Below are positions 1 to 12,924 of a stretch of 64,000 bases of DNA, in pieces. Position numbers and translations under genes: made by a program. This DNA is from Neckera pumila (taxonomy: Eukaryota; Streptophyta; Bryopsida; Hypnales; Neckeraceae), in NCBI GenBank assembly GCA_963969595.1, contig OZ018410.1, positions 30,198,913-30,262,912 of the forward strand, given 5' to 3'. Position 1 is the stretch's first letter; each line of letters begins with the position of its first letter. The notes below the pieces were generated by a model. The model saw only the letters and a list, made by a program, of their open reading frames with translations, searched no databases and was not told the origin of the DNA.

Positions 1-182
1 AAACAACTTTGCCTTCCCAAGCTCTTACGTATTGACTTTGTTCTTACTCCCCTAACACCACGGCCTTCTAAAGCTCTTATGCGTTGATTTTGTTCTTACA
101 CCATGGCCTTTCAAAGCTCTTACACCTTGACTTTGCTTTTGGATTTTCTTACACCTTGACTTTGTTCTTACACCTCGAGGGC
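1..182. repeat. Degenerate tandem repeat, unit about 45-55 bp
   Basis: Three to four imperfect units follow one another. Each carries the string AAAGCTCTTA(C/T) followed by TTGACTTTGTTCTTAC. The repeat runs off the left edge of the window, so its full length is unknown. No coding function is visible. Confidence 0.7.
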
Positions 183-399
183 ACGTGCTTTTACTCTTAC
201 ACTTATTCCCTCAATGGTCCAAATTGTTCGTTGAAATTTTCCCTAATCTATCTACTAGTGATCTTCTCTCCTATTTCATCTTCCTCTTCAATTGTGAAGT
301 CCAAGTTTCTAGTTTGTAGTTTGTGTGAAAGCTTGGGTGAATTGTGCATGGAGTGATTGTGTGAGTTTGCAGGTCACTTTGGTGCTTCAGTACAAATTC

Positions 400-610
400 C
401 TTTCCCAACCCTACAATGTCCTACTTCTAAATCCACTTTGATAACTTCTTACTTCTACTTTCCTAATTTCCTACTTCTATTTTGATGATCTTCCTAATTC
501 TACTTTTGAGATGGTCCTACTTCTATTCTAGATTTCCTACTTCTACTTTAGATTTCCTGCTATTACTACTCTAGTTCCTAATTTTAGCCTCCCTTTTCTC
601 TAATTACCTC
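400..610. repeat. Pyrimidine-rich degenerate repeat
   Basis: The motif TCCTACTTCTA recurs every 20-40 bases with variation, making the plus strand strongly pyrimidine-biased. It looks like a decayed low-complexity tract rather than a regulatory element. Confidence 0.55.
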
Positions 611-964
611 TTTGTTTCTCCTCTTTATAGTACTAAACTAAAAAAAACAAAAAAAACAAGAGAACATCAAAATTTTGGCCCATAGCCTGGCGTGCTGAGG
701 TCGGCTTGGCTACTGCGGTACCCGGTCCAGCTGGCTGGGTTGCCCGGCTACTGGTTGGGTCTTGATCTTTTTTGGTTTTTTTGTAATTTTTTGGTGAGTG
801 CCAAAAAATTGGCTGAAGGGGGACATTGACGAGGGGGAGCCAACGGTCCAACTTAATCATAGTTCTACACAAGTTTCCGACTATCGCGATCCCTAATTTA
901 TTGGATGCTAAACTTTGATGGTTTCCATGCAAGGGTATCTTATAAACTAAACTTTGGAAAGAAT

Positions 965-1480
965 TAACTGGGGGGATTAAGGCTTCGCCGTCGAGTTGAG
1001 TTTAACACCAACTCTAGGATTTCCCTTACCCGTACATCCAAAGCTTTGCCGTATGGCGAATTTTTACCACACACTCTAGGACTACAAGAGAAATAAAAAT
1101 CAAAGTTCCGCCGTCTAAGGGAGGGGTCACACGTCCACAAGCAACTTCAGAGAAGGACTTAAAACGTTAGAACATGACAACCTTGGGGGTCCAAAGCTCC
1201 ACTATATCGGAGGGAAGACCACATATCAAGGGATGACTTCAAAAGGGGAACTTCAAAACGTTAGAACATGACAACCTTGGGGGGTCCAAAGCTCTGAAGT
1301 ATTGGGGGGAGGACCACACGCCAAGGAGTGACTTAAAAGAGGGAAGTTAGTATTTTAAGAAATAAGCACTCCGGGGGGGGGGAGAGGGGAGGGGGCTCAA
1401 AGCTCCACCGTCCCGGGGGAGAAAACGCACACTAGGGACACATGGGAAGAAGACTCAAACGACCCCACATGGGGGAATCC
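965..1480. repeat. Degenerate tandem array, period about 93-100 bp
   Basis: The clearest pair of units starts near 1158 and 1250. Both contain AAAACGTTAGAACATGACAA followed by a G-run and CCAAAGCTC. Poorer units with (C)AAAG(C/T)T(C/T)CGCCGT extend on both sides. A short G-run occurs at 1373-1395. No open reading frame of note crosses the array. Confidence 0.6.
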
Positions 1481-3540
1481 AACTCTGGGTGTTAGTACGA
1501 CACACGTGGGTTAGTAGATAACAAACTTAAAAAACACTAAAGTCCCCCCGAGGCTGCAAAGCCAAGGCACATAGAGGGGTAGCTTTAGGATTAGTACAAA
1601 ATTCAAAAAAACTCTCAACCAAGGGTAGTACTCAACCAAACTACTCTACTTCATACGTTAGTGACTAAACGACTCAAAATAAAGCCAAACAACATTCAAG
1701 ATATCACAAGAGCTTATGAACTCAAAGAAAGAAGGACCCCCAAGACCTTCAAAAGCTGAAAATTAAGCAACAACGGAGCACAAAGTGCTCAAAAAACACC
1801 ATGGAAGTGCCCTTGGCTAAAATGCCAAAAAATCCAACATAAGTTGGACCCATGGACCCAAGACAAGAATAGGGGTGGTTTGAGAGGAAAATGGGCCCCC
1901 TCTTATAGGTTTCTCAAGAGGCTCACCTCCCTCAAGTTACCTTGGTAACCTTATCAACTTAGATTTTCATCCTTATCTCTAAGATTTTCATGGCACTTGG
2001 ATTTTACGTTGTATCTTTTGGAGTTTGCCTTGGAATTTTAAATGGATTGCGCCAATGGCTTTAGATGGCCATTTTTAGTCCAAGGGGCCCTCCTACCTCC
2101 TATCCGACAACTAAAACCTCTCCTAGATTAGCGCTAACTGAGACCAGTAAAAGGTTAAAAATCTAGATTTTGGAGTTGGCCTTTTTTGACTTAAGTAATT
2201 AGCTAGGGTTGTCAGAAATGTCTAAGGGAGTAAGAAAAGACCCCTAGTTGATTGGAATTTGACTTCGTATGCTCCCGGGATGCCCGTCAACTTCACGCAA
2301 ATCCCACCACGTGATTAATTTAGAGGAATGTCGCTGATTAGGCCACCTCTCGCTATCAGAATGCCATGAAACTTGTTGGAGTGCATTTTAACATAAAAGA
2401 GACTATTCTATTTTTTGTGAGATTTTACCGCAACATGGGGAATTTCCGTGAATTTTCCGTTGTCAGTTTAAGCGGTTGACCATCCGGAAGGGTTATTTCC
2501 CTAAGTCGGGAAATTCCAAAACTTCTCAAGGAACCTCTCATGGAGTTTCCTAAGAGATGTGCAAGTTCATAATTCTTCACCCCGCACACGTTGGTCTGGA
2601 TGGAAATTCCATCTCTTTTAAAGTAACGGGCAGTTAGGGAATCTTCCACATGCGAGAGAATCTTGGTGGGTGGATTTTGCTTTTGACCTCCTGGCATGCT
2701 TCCAAACCAAGAGCACAATCCGGTAGCTGTAGATTCCTCCGCTGGCCCATCTTGAGAAAGTAACTCCTGCAGGCTAACATTTGGGATTTCTACTATTTCA
2801 ACGGTGGGATGGGGAAATTGAAACTTCTCCGGGGGAATCTATCCTAAGACTCATTTAGACTTCCCTTGGACCACTTGTAGCTAGGTAGAGCCACATGCAC
2901 AACATTTTAGGCTATTTCGGGTAAGAACCCTCAAACCTTTGTATTCCCGCTATTTCCTGGTTTCTAACCTATTTACAAGTGGGAGTTAGGGATCTATTAA
3001 GGAAAAAATCCTATTATTGACCAAAGGCTACATGGGTATGTAACAACTCTAGTTTGGTCTTTTACTCTTTTTTGGTCTTTTTGTATCTTTTTATGACTGA
3101 AATTGCACAATAACAAAAAAAAGAAAACTATGAGTCCCAAGTGACGAATTGAGAGCTCACAAGGTGCACTATTCTTTGTGTGAAGAATGTATTGCCTAGC
3201 CAGTAGTATTTTGTTGTTTCAAGGCAAGGATGGATGGGAATGTCAAGAGCACTTCAAGATTGTGCTCCACACCATCTTCTTATGAAAGGTTCTATGCATC
3301 TAGAATTGGTCGTTGTATTAGTTGGCCTTCCATATTTTGTGTTTGGTGAGAAGAAAGGGGAAACTACCATATTATTGTGTCACCGACCAATGCCAACGTG
3401 GATGGCATATGGCACGCTTTATGCCACCTCTTTCAATTCATCTTTTTGGAGATTGAATTTGTCCTCATTGCAGACAATCGTCCAGTTATGTCACATATCA
3501 TGACAAAAGCTGGATTTTAGTTTTTTTGGAATTGTTATAT
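1481..3540. other. Gene-free stretch with two unrecognised short ORFs
   Basis: This stretch has no recognisable gene. A 97-codon ORF on the minus strand (2425-2718) and an 89-codon ORF on the plus strand (3234-3503) lie in slightly GC-richer patches. Neither resembles a family I know and neither has convincing splice context. They could be fragments of a decayed retroelement or chance ORFs. Confidence 0.4.
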
Positions 3541-6500
3541 ATTTTGCTAATTACATTACTATTTAATTAATATGGTTTATTTCAAGTCATGATGAGATTG
3601 GCCATAGGATTCGACACCAAAATTGTCAAAAAACATTATAACATAGTAAACATACATCAATTCTATATAATAATCTCTTATCTACAATGGGATACTTGAT
3701 CAAAGATATTCAATAGTAAGCAATGAATAATGGTGATTAAAAGCTTGATTAATTATTATTTTCAATTCATTTAAAAAATTTTGAAAAAATAATTTAAATA
3801 TTCTATTTAAATACTTTTATATGTCTTTGTATAGAACCTTAAAAAAAACCGAAAATTTTGAAAAGTCATTCATTGGTAGAAAAGTTTATTCTTGAACAAA
3901 CAAAATCCAAGCACTGATTCATTTTGCCATTTGATTTTGAAATGTTCTCCATGATTTCAAATCAATTGTTGGCCAATACAAATCAAACATTTAATTTTAT
4001 GATTAAAAAAACACTCATTTTCTTATTCATGAAATATTTGGAGTCTTTAATTACATTTCCTTCTATCTTGTAATGTCATAACTACACCAAATTTTGTTCC
4101 TACAATCTTCTTGACTATACTCTATGCCAATGTCAAATTCTATTTACATGATTTGCAAAGGCATCTATTTGTTTTTCTTAGATTGCTTCTAATAGGAAGA
4201 AAAATCACTACATACTAGGGGATGTTTTGTGTTAAATTCTAACACAATTATATCTAAAACAATGCAATTTTTGCGTTATTTTAAACACAAGTGTACAAAA
4301 TTTAATATAAACATCAACTAAAATATATGGATTTCTTCTAGTCTAACAAGGTTTGTTTTTGCTGTTCAATTATCAAATCCAGAATTTTTGAGTCTATATT
4401 CACAAGGATTCATTGTACATTAGTCTTAGAAACTATAAGAGTCCTAACATTGGATCATGTAAAAATATTTGAAAGAAATCATTGGAAACTATTTATCTTA
4501 CTATAGGTATTAGGAAAAAAGGTTTATAGTAAAGATATTTAGCAAAAAAATTCACCTATGTTGACCTCAATTACGTTAATGGTTATTTTCATAACTATAG
4601 TAGTAAATGGACACTTGCACACTCAATTATGGTCTTTTAAGTGAAAAAGTTTTACCAACAAGGATAACTTCTATCAGCATAACTATTGTTGTCGTTGGCA
4701 CATCTCCCTTTCAAGCTTTTTATATACACTTTTTGCTTGTCGCACCTTTGCTACTTTAGGATTTTTGAAGATATGTAGCACTGGTATTGCCCGATGATAT
4801 AAAATGTTAGAACTTATTGAGCTTCCATATAAAGATACGCATTTACGTTAAAACATATTTCCGTAGTGCAAGCGACAACGTCCAATTTTTTGGGGATTGC
4901 ATGAGCAAATTCCCTATTCACAATTGGTTTCAATAATATGAGTCCACTAGATTTTTTTCTCACCTTGCACTTTGTTGCATCAAGTTCAAGCTTCACGGCG
5001 AGACTTCCCCAGCAAGCTTCAACAATTGTGCCTAACTTTGTTGAATATGAGACTTCTAATCAATACTTATATTCTTTGATTACAAATCCTTTTTTTGTTA
5101 TAGAAGTCTTACATCACCACTACAAATGTAATGTAGAGTATTGGATTGTATATTTTTTGATTTCAAATGCATTCATAGTTGCAAAATTTCTATGTTTCTT
5201 TCTCTTGAGTAGAATCAATACCATAAATTTATAATTAATATATGTTATGTTTAAATAACCAAAATAACTTATAAAAAAATTAAATTTAATGAGTAGTGTG
5301 AGAATATTAGATAACAATAGGATATTCAAAATTACCTTAAAAGAAAATTAATATTCCTTCAAAAATATCCTTTGGAAGTACATAGCATGGAAAATGAACA
5401 TGGAGTGAGCTCCTTGAGTGACTACATTAACTCCTAAAGGTTCTTGCATCTCCAAAGTGGATATAACCTTGATCAATGTTGTTTATAACAATCAAAGTGT
5501 TTATGCTGGATTTTGATTTAAATTTAAAAAATTAAGTCTAATCATTTATCCTTCTAAACCATCTCAAATTTTTTGAAAATTTATAATACTTAGTTCTTTA
5601 GAATTTGAATCCTTTCTTGACTTTTTGCATATTTTTTCTTTTATCTTCATAAATATATACTATTTACATCAATTTCATCAAATTCATCATGCAAAAAATT
5701 TAAAAAAGTCAAACATTGATTTGGATAAATAAAAATTTTGTGGTAAAAAAGACCCTAGAACCTCTCCATTTATCATCTAGATTTTGGATGGTGGAGCGCT
5801 AAGGGATTTATGAACTATTGCAATTACAAGCTCTATGTGTTAAAATCCAAATCACACGATATTACATGTTTTTCATTGTATTTTCTTTTTGAAAATTATT
5901 TTTAAGTTTAAGTTTAAGAAAATTATTTGTTATTCTAATATTAATTTTAGGTCAAAATTCCAAATTATGCGAATATACATTCTAATGGATATAATTTTAT
6001 ATACAAATTATTATTTTTTAAATTACAATAATTTCCTTTTTCAACCAATATTTCCATAATAATCAACATCTATAAAAAAAGTTTTTTTCACACATGATGA
6101 TTATAAAAAACAACATAAAGGCAAAATTTAGCTTAATGAAGGTGCTTTGATTTGAAGGTCACCATTAAAAGTGTCTTAGGTGTAAAAATGTAAAAATGAA
6201 TTATTTGAAAAAATTTCACAGTATCCTTCATGGCTACATTTACTTCAAAAAAAACTAAATTAATTGGATAGCTTCTATTATTTTTAACAATTTATTTTCA
6301 TATATTAGTATAAAATTTTTTTAAATCATAATTTGTTACAAAACTAATAGAAGATTTTCATATTGATGGATAATTCATAATTTCTTGTAAAAAATCTTAC
6401 ATAGAAACTCACATATAATTTATATGGCTAAAATGGATTAAAAACAAAGTTTGACCAAATTGCAATGACACTGGTGCTTTTGGGGTCAAGTGATTTATGA

Positions 6501-7030
6501 TGCAATTTCAATGATTGGATTCTCAAATTCAAATTTCACATCAATCTAAAGTTTAGTAATATATTTAATAGATTGATATGCCATATGGACTAAGAATGCT
6601 CTTACAATGGCTTAACAACTTTCTTTGACCTTAATTTTTTTTCAAGTGGTGAAAGTCTTGATAAAAAGATAAGAAAGTTTCTACAATTATAAAACCTGTA
6701 AAATTATGGAGGTCAAAAGTTGTAGAATAAGTATAAGAGTTTGTATATTGTGCCCCACTTATACTAATTAAAAGAATTCTAGATGAATATGGTCTAACAA
6801 ATGTGAGCATTTGGATGAAAGTTCTATGAAAGTTAGACAAAAGTATATGAAAATGTACATAATTTGGATTAAAGTGCATAAAATTAAGACTACATCTAGA
6901 TGAATATATACTATTTGAGATACTATAAAAATTTAGAGAATCAATTATTTTTATTTTTTCTAAAATGTTGAGTAAACTTTTTGAACTTGAATAATTCTAA
7001 AATCAGATTCATTAGAAAAAAATTCAAATT
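3541..7030. other. AT-rich intergenic DNA
   Basis: Very AT-rich sequence with poly-A/T runs and only short ORFs in unrelated frames, such as 4938-5234 plus and 6631-6879 minus. I see no motif, repeat pair or gene that can be defended here. Confidence 0.6.
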
Positions 7031-7033
7031 TCA

Positions 7034-7267
7034 AAGAGGCCGTGAGTTTTGTACCCCCGTGGTGCAAGTATTGAATTTATTTTATTTTTTAATATTTTAT
7101 TTTTGGAGTGCAGATGTGGCACTACTACTTCCACATCAACAGTACATCATCTTGAGTGGTTTTTTAAATTTTATTTATTTTTTAAATATTTTTTTCCAAA
7201 TTTTTTATTTTTTGTTTTTCTGTATTTGCACCGCGGGGGTGCCAAAAATAAAAAACTTGCGGCCCTT
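7034..7267. mobile_element. Small foldback (inverted-repeat) element
   Basis: The left arm at 7051-7070 reads GTACCCCCGTGGTGCAAGTA. Its imperfect inverse lies at 7223-7243 (TATTTGCACCGCGGGGGTGC). The match extends outward through AGGCCGTGAGTTTT and its counterpart ending GGCCC, giving arms of about 35 bp around a T-rich core. This is the structure of a foldback or MITE-like element; no transposase or clear target duplication is present, so the superfamily is unknown. Confidence 0.55.
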
Positions 7268-9030
7268 TGTAGGGTTCATAATTCTTGTAAGGGCAAATGG
7301 GTGTTATTATTGCAGAGTATAATACTTGAATAAATTTGAATGGAAAAGACAAAAACTTAGGGTATAAAAGTGCAAGTTAGGTAATGAAGGTCCATTAGGA
7401 TACCATTTATAAAGTCTTTGACACCAAAGTTTGACAAGATAACTGAAAACTAATTCCGGCATGTTTCTAAAACCACCATAGTAACCCAAAATCACCCCTT
7501 CTTATGTTTTTGAGATTCTTTCAATGATATTTAACATCAATTTAACAAAAGTTATATTGACTTCCTGTTAAACCTTGTCAAAAAGAATATCGGAAATGTA
7601 GTAAGGGGGTGGTTTTGTATTGGTATTCTATAATCTTTTCCTTAAATGTATACATTTATTATTAATACTTTGAAATTGTTTGGTTTATTCATTTGGTGTC
7701 TAGAATATGCATGCTAAGAGAATCAAGAATCTCCTTTTAACTCCCAAGAAAATCCAACAACAAAATTAGACTCTTACAAAATACAAACCATGCTCAAATT
7801 CTATTGATTTAAGATGCAAGTGCCTGCACCTTCTATTGCTAGAAAGACCAAAACTATCCAATGAATGACTTTCATGATTAAGGTTGGACCACCCATATCC
7901 AACATATAGGGTGTAGCCATTTCCAACCAAGTCCGGAATATATTTCCAACCAAAGCTTGGAATGTTTGTTATTTTTCCTTTTTCACAGTTGGGACTAATA
8001 AGGTCATGACACATGTCTCAAAGTGCGCGGAAAGTAGTGAGCAAGAAAGCAAGAAGTAGTGAGAGGGGAAGTGCTCAATGTTGAATGATCGGAATTGGAA
8101 GAATCTAGGATTCCCAACACTTTTTGACTCCCAAAAATCACAGTATTTTCAATTTTGGGAATAAAATTACGAAAAAATTTGCAGTCCCCATATTTCCTAT
8201 TTTTCTATATTGGAAAAATTTGCATTACCTCACATTGCTCATGATCTGTTCCAAAAACGTTGAAGTGATCAGCTATGGGTTGTCCGACCTTACTACAAAA
8301 CCAAAGAATGCACCTGCTCATCCAAGAATTGGATCATATTTGACAAGGTTAGCAATCGTCCTCGTAATCCTTCCAAGGTTATGGTATGACCTTGAGATCT
8401 CATTTCTTTCAATGTGGCAGCTATCTTAACCCTTACAGGACAGACCCATGACCATTGATCTCAAGCCTTACTTCCTATCACTTGGTTTTCTATCATTTTG
8501 CAATTAGATATGAATGAAAAATTTTATATTTATTTTTCAGAGATAGAATTACATGTCTTCTATTCTTTATAAATTTTTTAGATTTTTTTTGTGAAAAATT
8601 GTATTTTTTGAGAATTTTTGAAGAAAAAGTGAAGAAGAATCATATCAAATAGAAAAATATTTCCGAAAATTTGAAATTTTTTTATGTGTGTATATTACGG
8701 TGACAAACATCATAGCGTAAACTCAATTTCCATACCATTCTATAAATAGAAAATAATAAACATTGAAAATACATCCAAAGTTCAAACTGCAATAAAATAT
8801 TCAATATTAGGAATTTTTTCAAAATTGAAATTGGAATAGAAACTAGAATAGATGACCTTTATTTTGTTAGTTGGACTCAAACTCAATAAACATCATTTTT
8901 GTAGAGAAATTTTAGATTTAGAGCACAAAGCAACAACTTCCCAAAATACAATAAAGTAGTGTATTTTGTGATCCATTTTTTTTACTAACTTGTCATTCAC
9001 TTGAAGACAAACACTGGAAAGACTACAAAC
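7268..9030. other. AT-rich intergenic DNA, no gene seen
   Basis: Only isolated short ORFs occur, for example 7766-8014 minus and 8124-8429 plus, without recognisable similarity or splice structure. I see no repeats that pair with other parts of the window. Confidence 0.5.
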
Positions 9031-9034
9031 TGAA

Positions 9035-9366
9035 TTGAAGATCTTCATAACTCACCATAGAAGGTCAACAAGGGAAAGGGGGGATGAAAAAATGCTTCCA
9101 ATCGCTTTTCATCTCCCCTTGATTGTCATCCAAACACCACTGAGTGGCGCCGGTGGCGTTCAAGGGTTAATAACAGGGCTCAATCACATAACTCCATCTG
9201 ACATGGCACCTGGGGCTCCACTTCCACTTAGAATACGCGGTATAACTTACATGGTGCTGCAATCGGACAAGTTGGGAATGGCCAGCAGCTTCGTCGTGGT
9301 CCAACCAGCAGCTGTGACTGTTGTTTTGCAGACAGCATTGACAGGAAGTAGGATGCAATGTAAGTT
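9035..9366. other. Balanced-composition stretch open on both strands
   Basis: ORFs exist on both strands here (plus 9035-9562; minus 9247-9579 and two more). Such multi-frame openness usually reflects composition rather than a gene. The stretch abuts a cluster of inverted-repeat elements and is probably transposon-derived. No protein family is recognised in any frame. Confidence 0.4.
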
Positions 9367-9368
9367 AG

Positions 9369-9861
9369 TAAGACCATCTGCAATGCAACTGGCACCTTGC
9401 ACAGTATCGGCACTGTGCAGGGTGGACAAGAATTTTGATTTAAAATTGTGCTCCAATGCAATCGATATGGAGACCTTCACTTTCCCGGTCTCGGTATGGG
9501 CCCCCCCGGGATCGGCATATTTTGTCATTTTGCAAACCCCGGCAAAACTCTCGGCAAGTTGATTGATGGGAGTCATCATGACAAAAAGTGGTAGTAGCCA
9601 ATGGATGCCAAGAAAAATTTATTGGTATGTGCGCTAATCAATTCAGCCTTCCTTGTTTCCATAAAAAATCCTTTCTTTAATGTAAATTATTTTCTTCCTT
9701 TCTTTTTATAATATCATAAAGTCCATTTGACGTTTGGATGCCGTCTTTGCATTGGGGCAAATTTTCCAAAGAAAGAATCGGTACTTAAGAGGCCTCGTGG
9801 AATGGCCCGCAATGTACTGTTATAGGGCCTTTTTGCCATGACAGCATTGCAGATGGTCTAA
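9369..9861. mobile_element. Non-autonomous TIR element (MITE), about 490 bp
   Basis: The left end carries AAGACCATCTGCAATGC and the right end GCATTGCAGATGGTCTAA. These are inverse complements over about 16 bp with one or two edge mismatches. There is no transposase ORF. The right end overlaps the left end of the next element by a few bases, so the two sit end to end. Confidence 0.6.
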
Positions 9862-10206
9862 GATGGCATCTCTTGCAGCCCTCCAAGTAGGCTATCCCCA
9901 TTTTTGGATAATTAGCAATCAATTCTAGTGTATGTCAGGCTTGACTTTCACTTTTGCTCCCCAAACTGGTCATGTTTGAAGAAGGGCGTCTTTGTGCCCA
10001 GTTTGCCCACTATAGGCTATATTTTTCCTTGGGATTAGCAATTGTCATAGCTTACTTATTGCTTTTGCAAGTTCTGTGACTTGTGATTGGTTGGAAGTAT
10101 ATATAGTGATTTGTATTGTTGGGGATTCAAGTGGCCATCCCCTTTAAAATTGACAGATCTCGGTGAAGGAGCAATGTTGTTTGGAGGGTTGCAGGAGATG
10201 CTCTAA
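9858..10206. mobile_element. Non-autonomous TIR element (MITE), about 350 bp
   Basis: The left terminus (CTAAGATGGCATCTCTTGCA, continuing GCCCTCC) is the near inverse complement of the right terminus (GGAGGGTTGCAGGAGATGCT, continuing CTAAG) over about 25 bp. The motif GAGATGCTCTAAG is shared with the right end of the element at 10583-11013, suggesting one family or related families. Confidence 0.6.
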
Positions 10207-10582
10207 GACATCAGAGTACCAACGATCCCAAAACTGGCTAAATTTTGCTCGGTTTCTACTTAATTGTTTCATGCCCTTAGTGTAAATTCAAAGAAAATCT
10301 TCCAGAAATGAACATGTGACTAAAACCCCTGAACCCGTTTTGAGATCGCTACATCGCATCAGACTAAGAGTGATGACATTCAGAACCATGAGTAGGGAAG
10401 CTGAATGAATCAACCGAATATTAAGAAATTTGTGTGCATCCAAAGGGAGGGTGATGGAGGTTAGAGTGTTAGACTACTACTAAAGTTGTTGTCTAGTTGC
10501 CCATGCATGCCAACTAATCTTTTAGAAGATCAATGGTGCAGATCCTTTACAATGCTGCTTCACTGAGTTGCTGAGGGGCTGT

Positions 10583-11013
10583 TCTAAGAGCATCTCCACC
10601 AATTCACTTCAAAGTGGACGCGCCAGATCATGGTTGCAGTGTGTCAGGAGAGATGAAGGGCGCGCCTTTTCCTTGGGGCCCCACCGGGAGCGTGATGTAT
10701 TCCAAATTCCAATGCCATATTGCACATTCCAAATTCCAATGCCATATTGCAAAACTACACAAAGCAACAATGTTCACCGCATTTTGATTGGTTGGTCCGG
10801 GCTTGGTCTCTGTCAGATGCCATTGAAAATCGTGTTGTTGCTCATGATCTGCACACGCCAAATACGAAGCGACCATGTAGCTTGCAGTGCCACAAGCACT
10901 TTTTAGCGAGTTCGAGTAAAAAAAACCCGGCAATTGGTCAATTGGTGGGTCCTTGTTTTGCTTGGAACCCTTTGAAGGGACCATTTAGAGTGAACCAATG
11001 GAGATGCTCTAAG
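10583..11013. mobile_element. Non-autonomous TIR element with internal 25-bp duplication
   Basis: The left end reads CTAAGAGCATCTCCA and the right end TGGAGATGCTCTAAG; these are near-perfect inverse complements. Ends of the type GAGCATCTCCA are common on plant MITEs (family knowledge). Inside, a segment of about 25 bp centred on CCAATGCCATATTGCA is duplicated head to tail at about 10699-10750. Short ORFs on both strands are incidental. Confidence 0.65.
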
Positions 11014-11129
11014 ATATCATTTGCTCTCATACTGGTGATGAGCGACGTGCAAGCCATGGATACTTATATTTCAGTAGTGGCAGCTCTGTTGGTGATGTCA
11101 AAGGAGATGGAACAACTTATTGTAGTAAC

Positions 11130-11461
11130 ATAAGGGAGGAGATTCTAAAAGCGCTTAAGTTCTAAAATCGCCTACCTCCACAAATGTACATTGTTTGTAC
11201 ATGTTGCTTTTTTGTTGTACTAGCAATGTGCAAATAGTGTACATTTGAGGAGATGGGCGATTTTAGAGCCCTATGCCAATTGAACTTCAAAAATCCATAA
11301 CTAATTCCACAAAGCTCCAAAAAAGATGAAATGACTTGGGTTAGATGCCAATTCCATTTGTGTTTCAAAAAAAATTTATTGAAAAATATTTCAAGAAGTT
11401 TCACCTCCCCAAATTCATGTTTCAGCTCTTAGATGGGTGCTTTCTGGACCTCCACCCTTAG
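11130..11461. mobile_element. CTAAGG-ended MITE, family 1 copy A
   Basis: This 332-bp segment aligns along its whole length with 55201-55530. Ends are (A)TAAGGGAGGAGATT and its near inverse GACCTCCACCCTTAG. Inside the left end there is a second inverted repeat around TGTACA (TCTAAAATCGCC ... GGCGATTTTAGAG), giving a potential long hairpin. No coding capacity. Two colinear copies with matching ends define the boundaries. Confidence 0.75.
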
Positions 11462-11988
11462 TGCCCACCTGTTTTGGTTGGTGCAACTGCACAGATCAGT
11501 CGGTTGCTAGTGGCAATATGTCATGATTTTTATTTACATTTATGGGACATTTTTTTGTATATTTTTATTGCATGGATGGTGTGTATTTCCTGTAATAATG
11601 CAATAACAGCACATGACCTTTGACCTTCGCATCCCCACCTAATAGTAGCGGTTGTCGGTGGCTTCTGCAGCAATATCGGTCAACAGAATTGGTGGATACC
11701 CCAGTTCACTGATTTAGAACTGTTTTTCCAGATCATGTTTGTGTTGCTTGCTGTGCATTTTCTAAAACATTTGCTGTCATTTTCGTGTGTACACTACTTT
11801 TCTGATTTCAGCGGCTCTTCAAGCTGGTGGCCCATTTCAGTGCTATTGGAGTAGAAATCATGACACCTCAGATTAGTTATCCTTTCACATTAACCTTTAA
11901 ACTACACATCCAGCCCAAGGAGCTGGGTTTTCAGAGAAGCTTCAGGAAAACTCCTCTAAGGTCAGGGAACCGACCCATTTCCAATTAC
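11462..11988. other. Spacer between elements, nothing recognised
   Basis: About 530 bases of moderate composition between two mobile elements. A 60-codon ORF (11827-12009) runs into the neighbouring TTAA element and has no recognisable similarity. I see no promoter, RNA gene or repeat that can be supported. Confidence 0.4.
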
Positions 11989-12924
11989 TTAACCCCTAAA
12001 ATTCTATGACTATGTTCTCACCCCGAAAACGCTCGAAAACTGCCATGATTAGTACAAGTATCCAATTTTGGAAAAAAAAAATGTTTTTTGACACATATAA
12101 CCGTAGGATCTTGTAGTATGGTGACTTGAGAACATATGTTAAAAATTTCAGGAATTTCCACCATATGGATTGCAAGATATAAGCATTCAAATTCACTAAA
12201 ATCATCTTTTTGGCCGTGTGAAAAACAGGGCAGCAACACTTTACAAGCTCACCTTTCAATGAAAAAATGTCCAAAATGATGGTTCTTCTTTGGATTCATT
12301 TTCCAAGACAAGTAGGCTACATGCTTGAAAATTTTCACTTCATTTGGAATTGTACAACATATAGGAAAAAAATAGTAAGCAGATAGTAGTAGAGAGTCAT
12401 TCAAAATACAAAATTGTCAAGAATTTAATTATGGAATTGAAATATGCTAATTCCGGTGGTGGCAATGTTGTAATAAATAATCTACATCCTAGGATTTTAT
12501 TTTTTTCAAAAAATATTGAAAATTGAGTAAGATAAAGGACTTCAAAGTTTATTTTAAAGTAGAGAATCCATAACTACCCGCAAACTATAAATCTTCATAA
12601 CTTTTGACTCATTGATCAAAATGAAATGATTCAAAGCTTTTTATGTATATATAACTCTAGAAAACCAATTTCAAATTTTTGTTCTTGAAAAAAGTGATTT
12701 TCTCTAATCTGCCCGGACTGCCCAATTACAAAAAAAAGTAACATATTAGGCCATAGTTTTTACTCGTATTTTCAAATGTCATGAAATTTGGTGCATATAA
12801 ATGATATTCCTTGCCCCCACCTTCTATTAAAATTTCAGCCAAAAATATGGAAATCTCTAGTCGTATGTACCTGCCCAGAAACTCTGTACGGCCAAAAAAC
12901 GCATGTTGGTCCTTTAGGGGTTAA
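11989..12924 (+). mobile_element. TTAA-flanked non-autonomous element, copy 1
   Basis: The segment begins TTAACCCCTAAA and ends CCTTTAGGGGTTAA. It is colinear with 30248-31175 and with the inverse complement of 17961-18892. TTAA at both borders plus short CCCCTAAA inverted ends match the piggyBac pattern (TTAA duplication, CCC at the tip). No transposase is encoded, so it is a non-autonomous relic. Strand is given relative to copy 30248. Confidence 0.75.

Noticed and set aside
965..3050. LTR retrotransposon
   Set aside because: I found no paired long terminal repeats, no primer-binding site and no reverse transcriptase or integrase motifs; only degenerate tandem repeats are supported.
9035..9562. 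175-codon plus-strand ORF as a gene
   Set aside because: Three overlapping minus-strand ORFs are equally open, no domain is recognisable, and the right part overlaps an inverted-repeat element. It looks like a composition effect.
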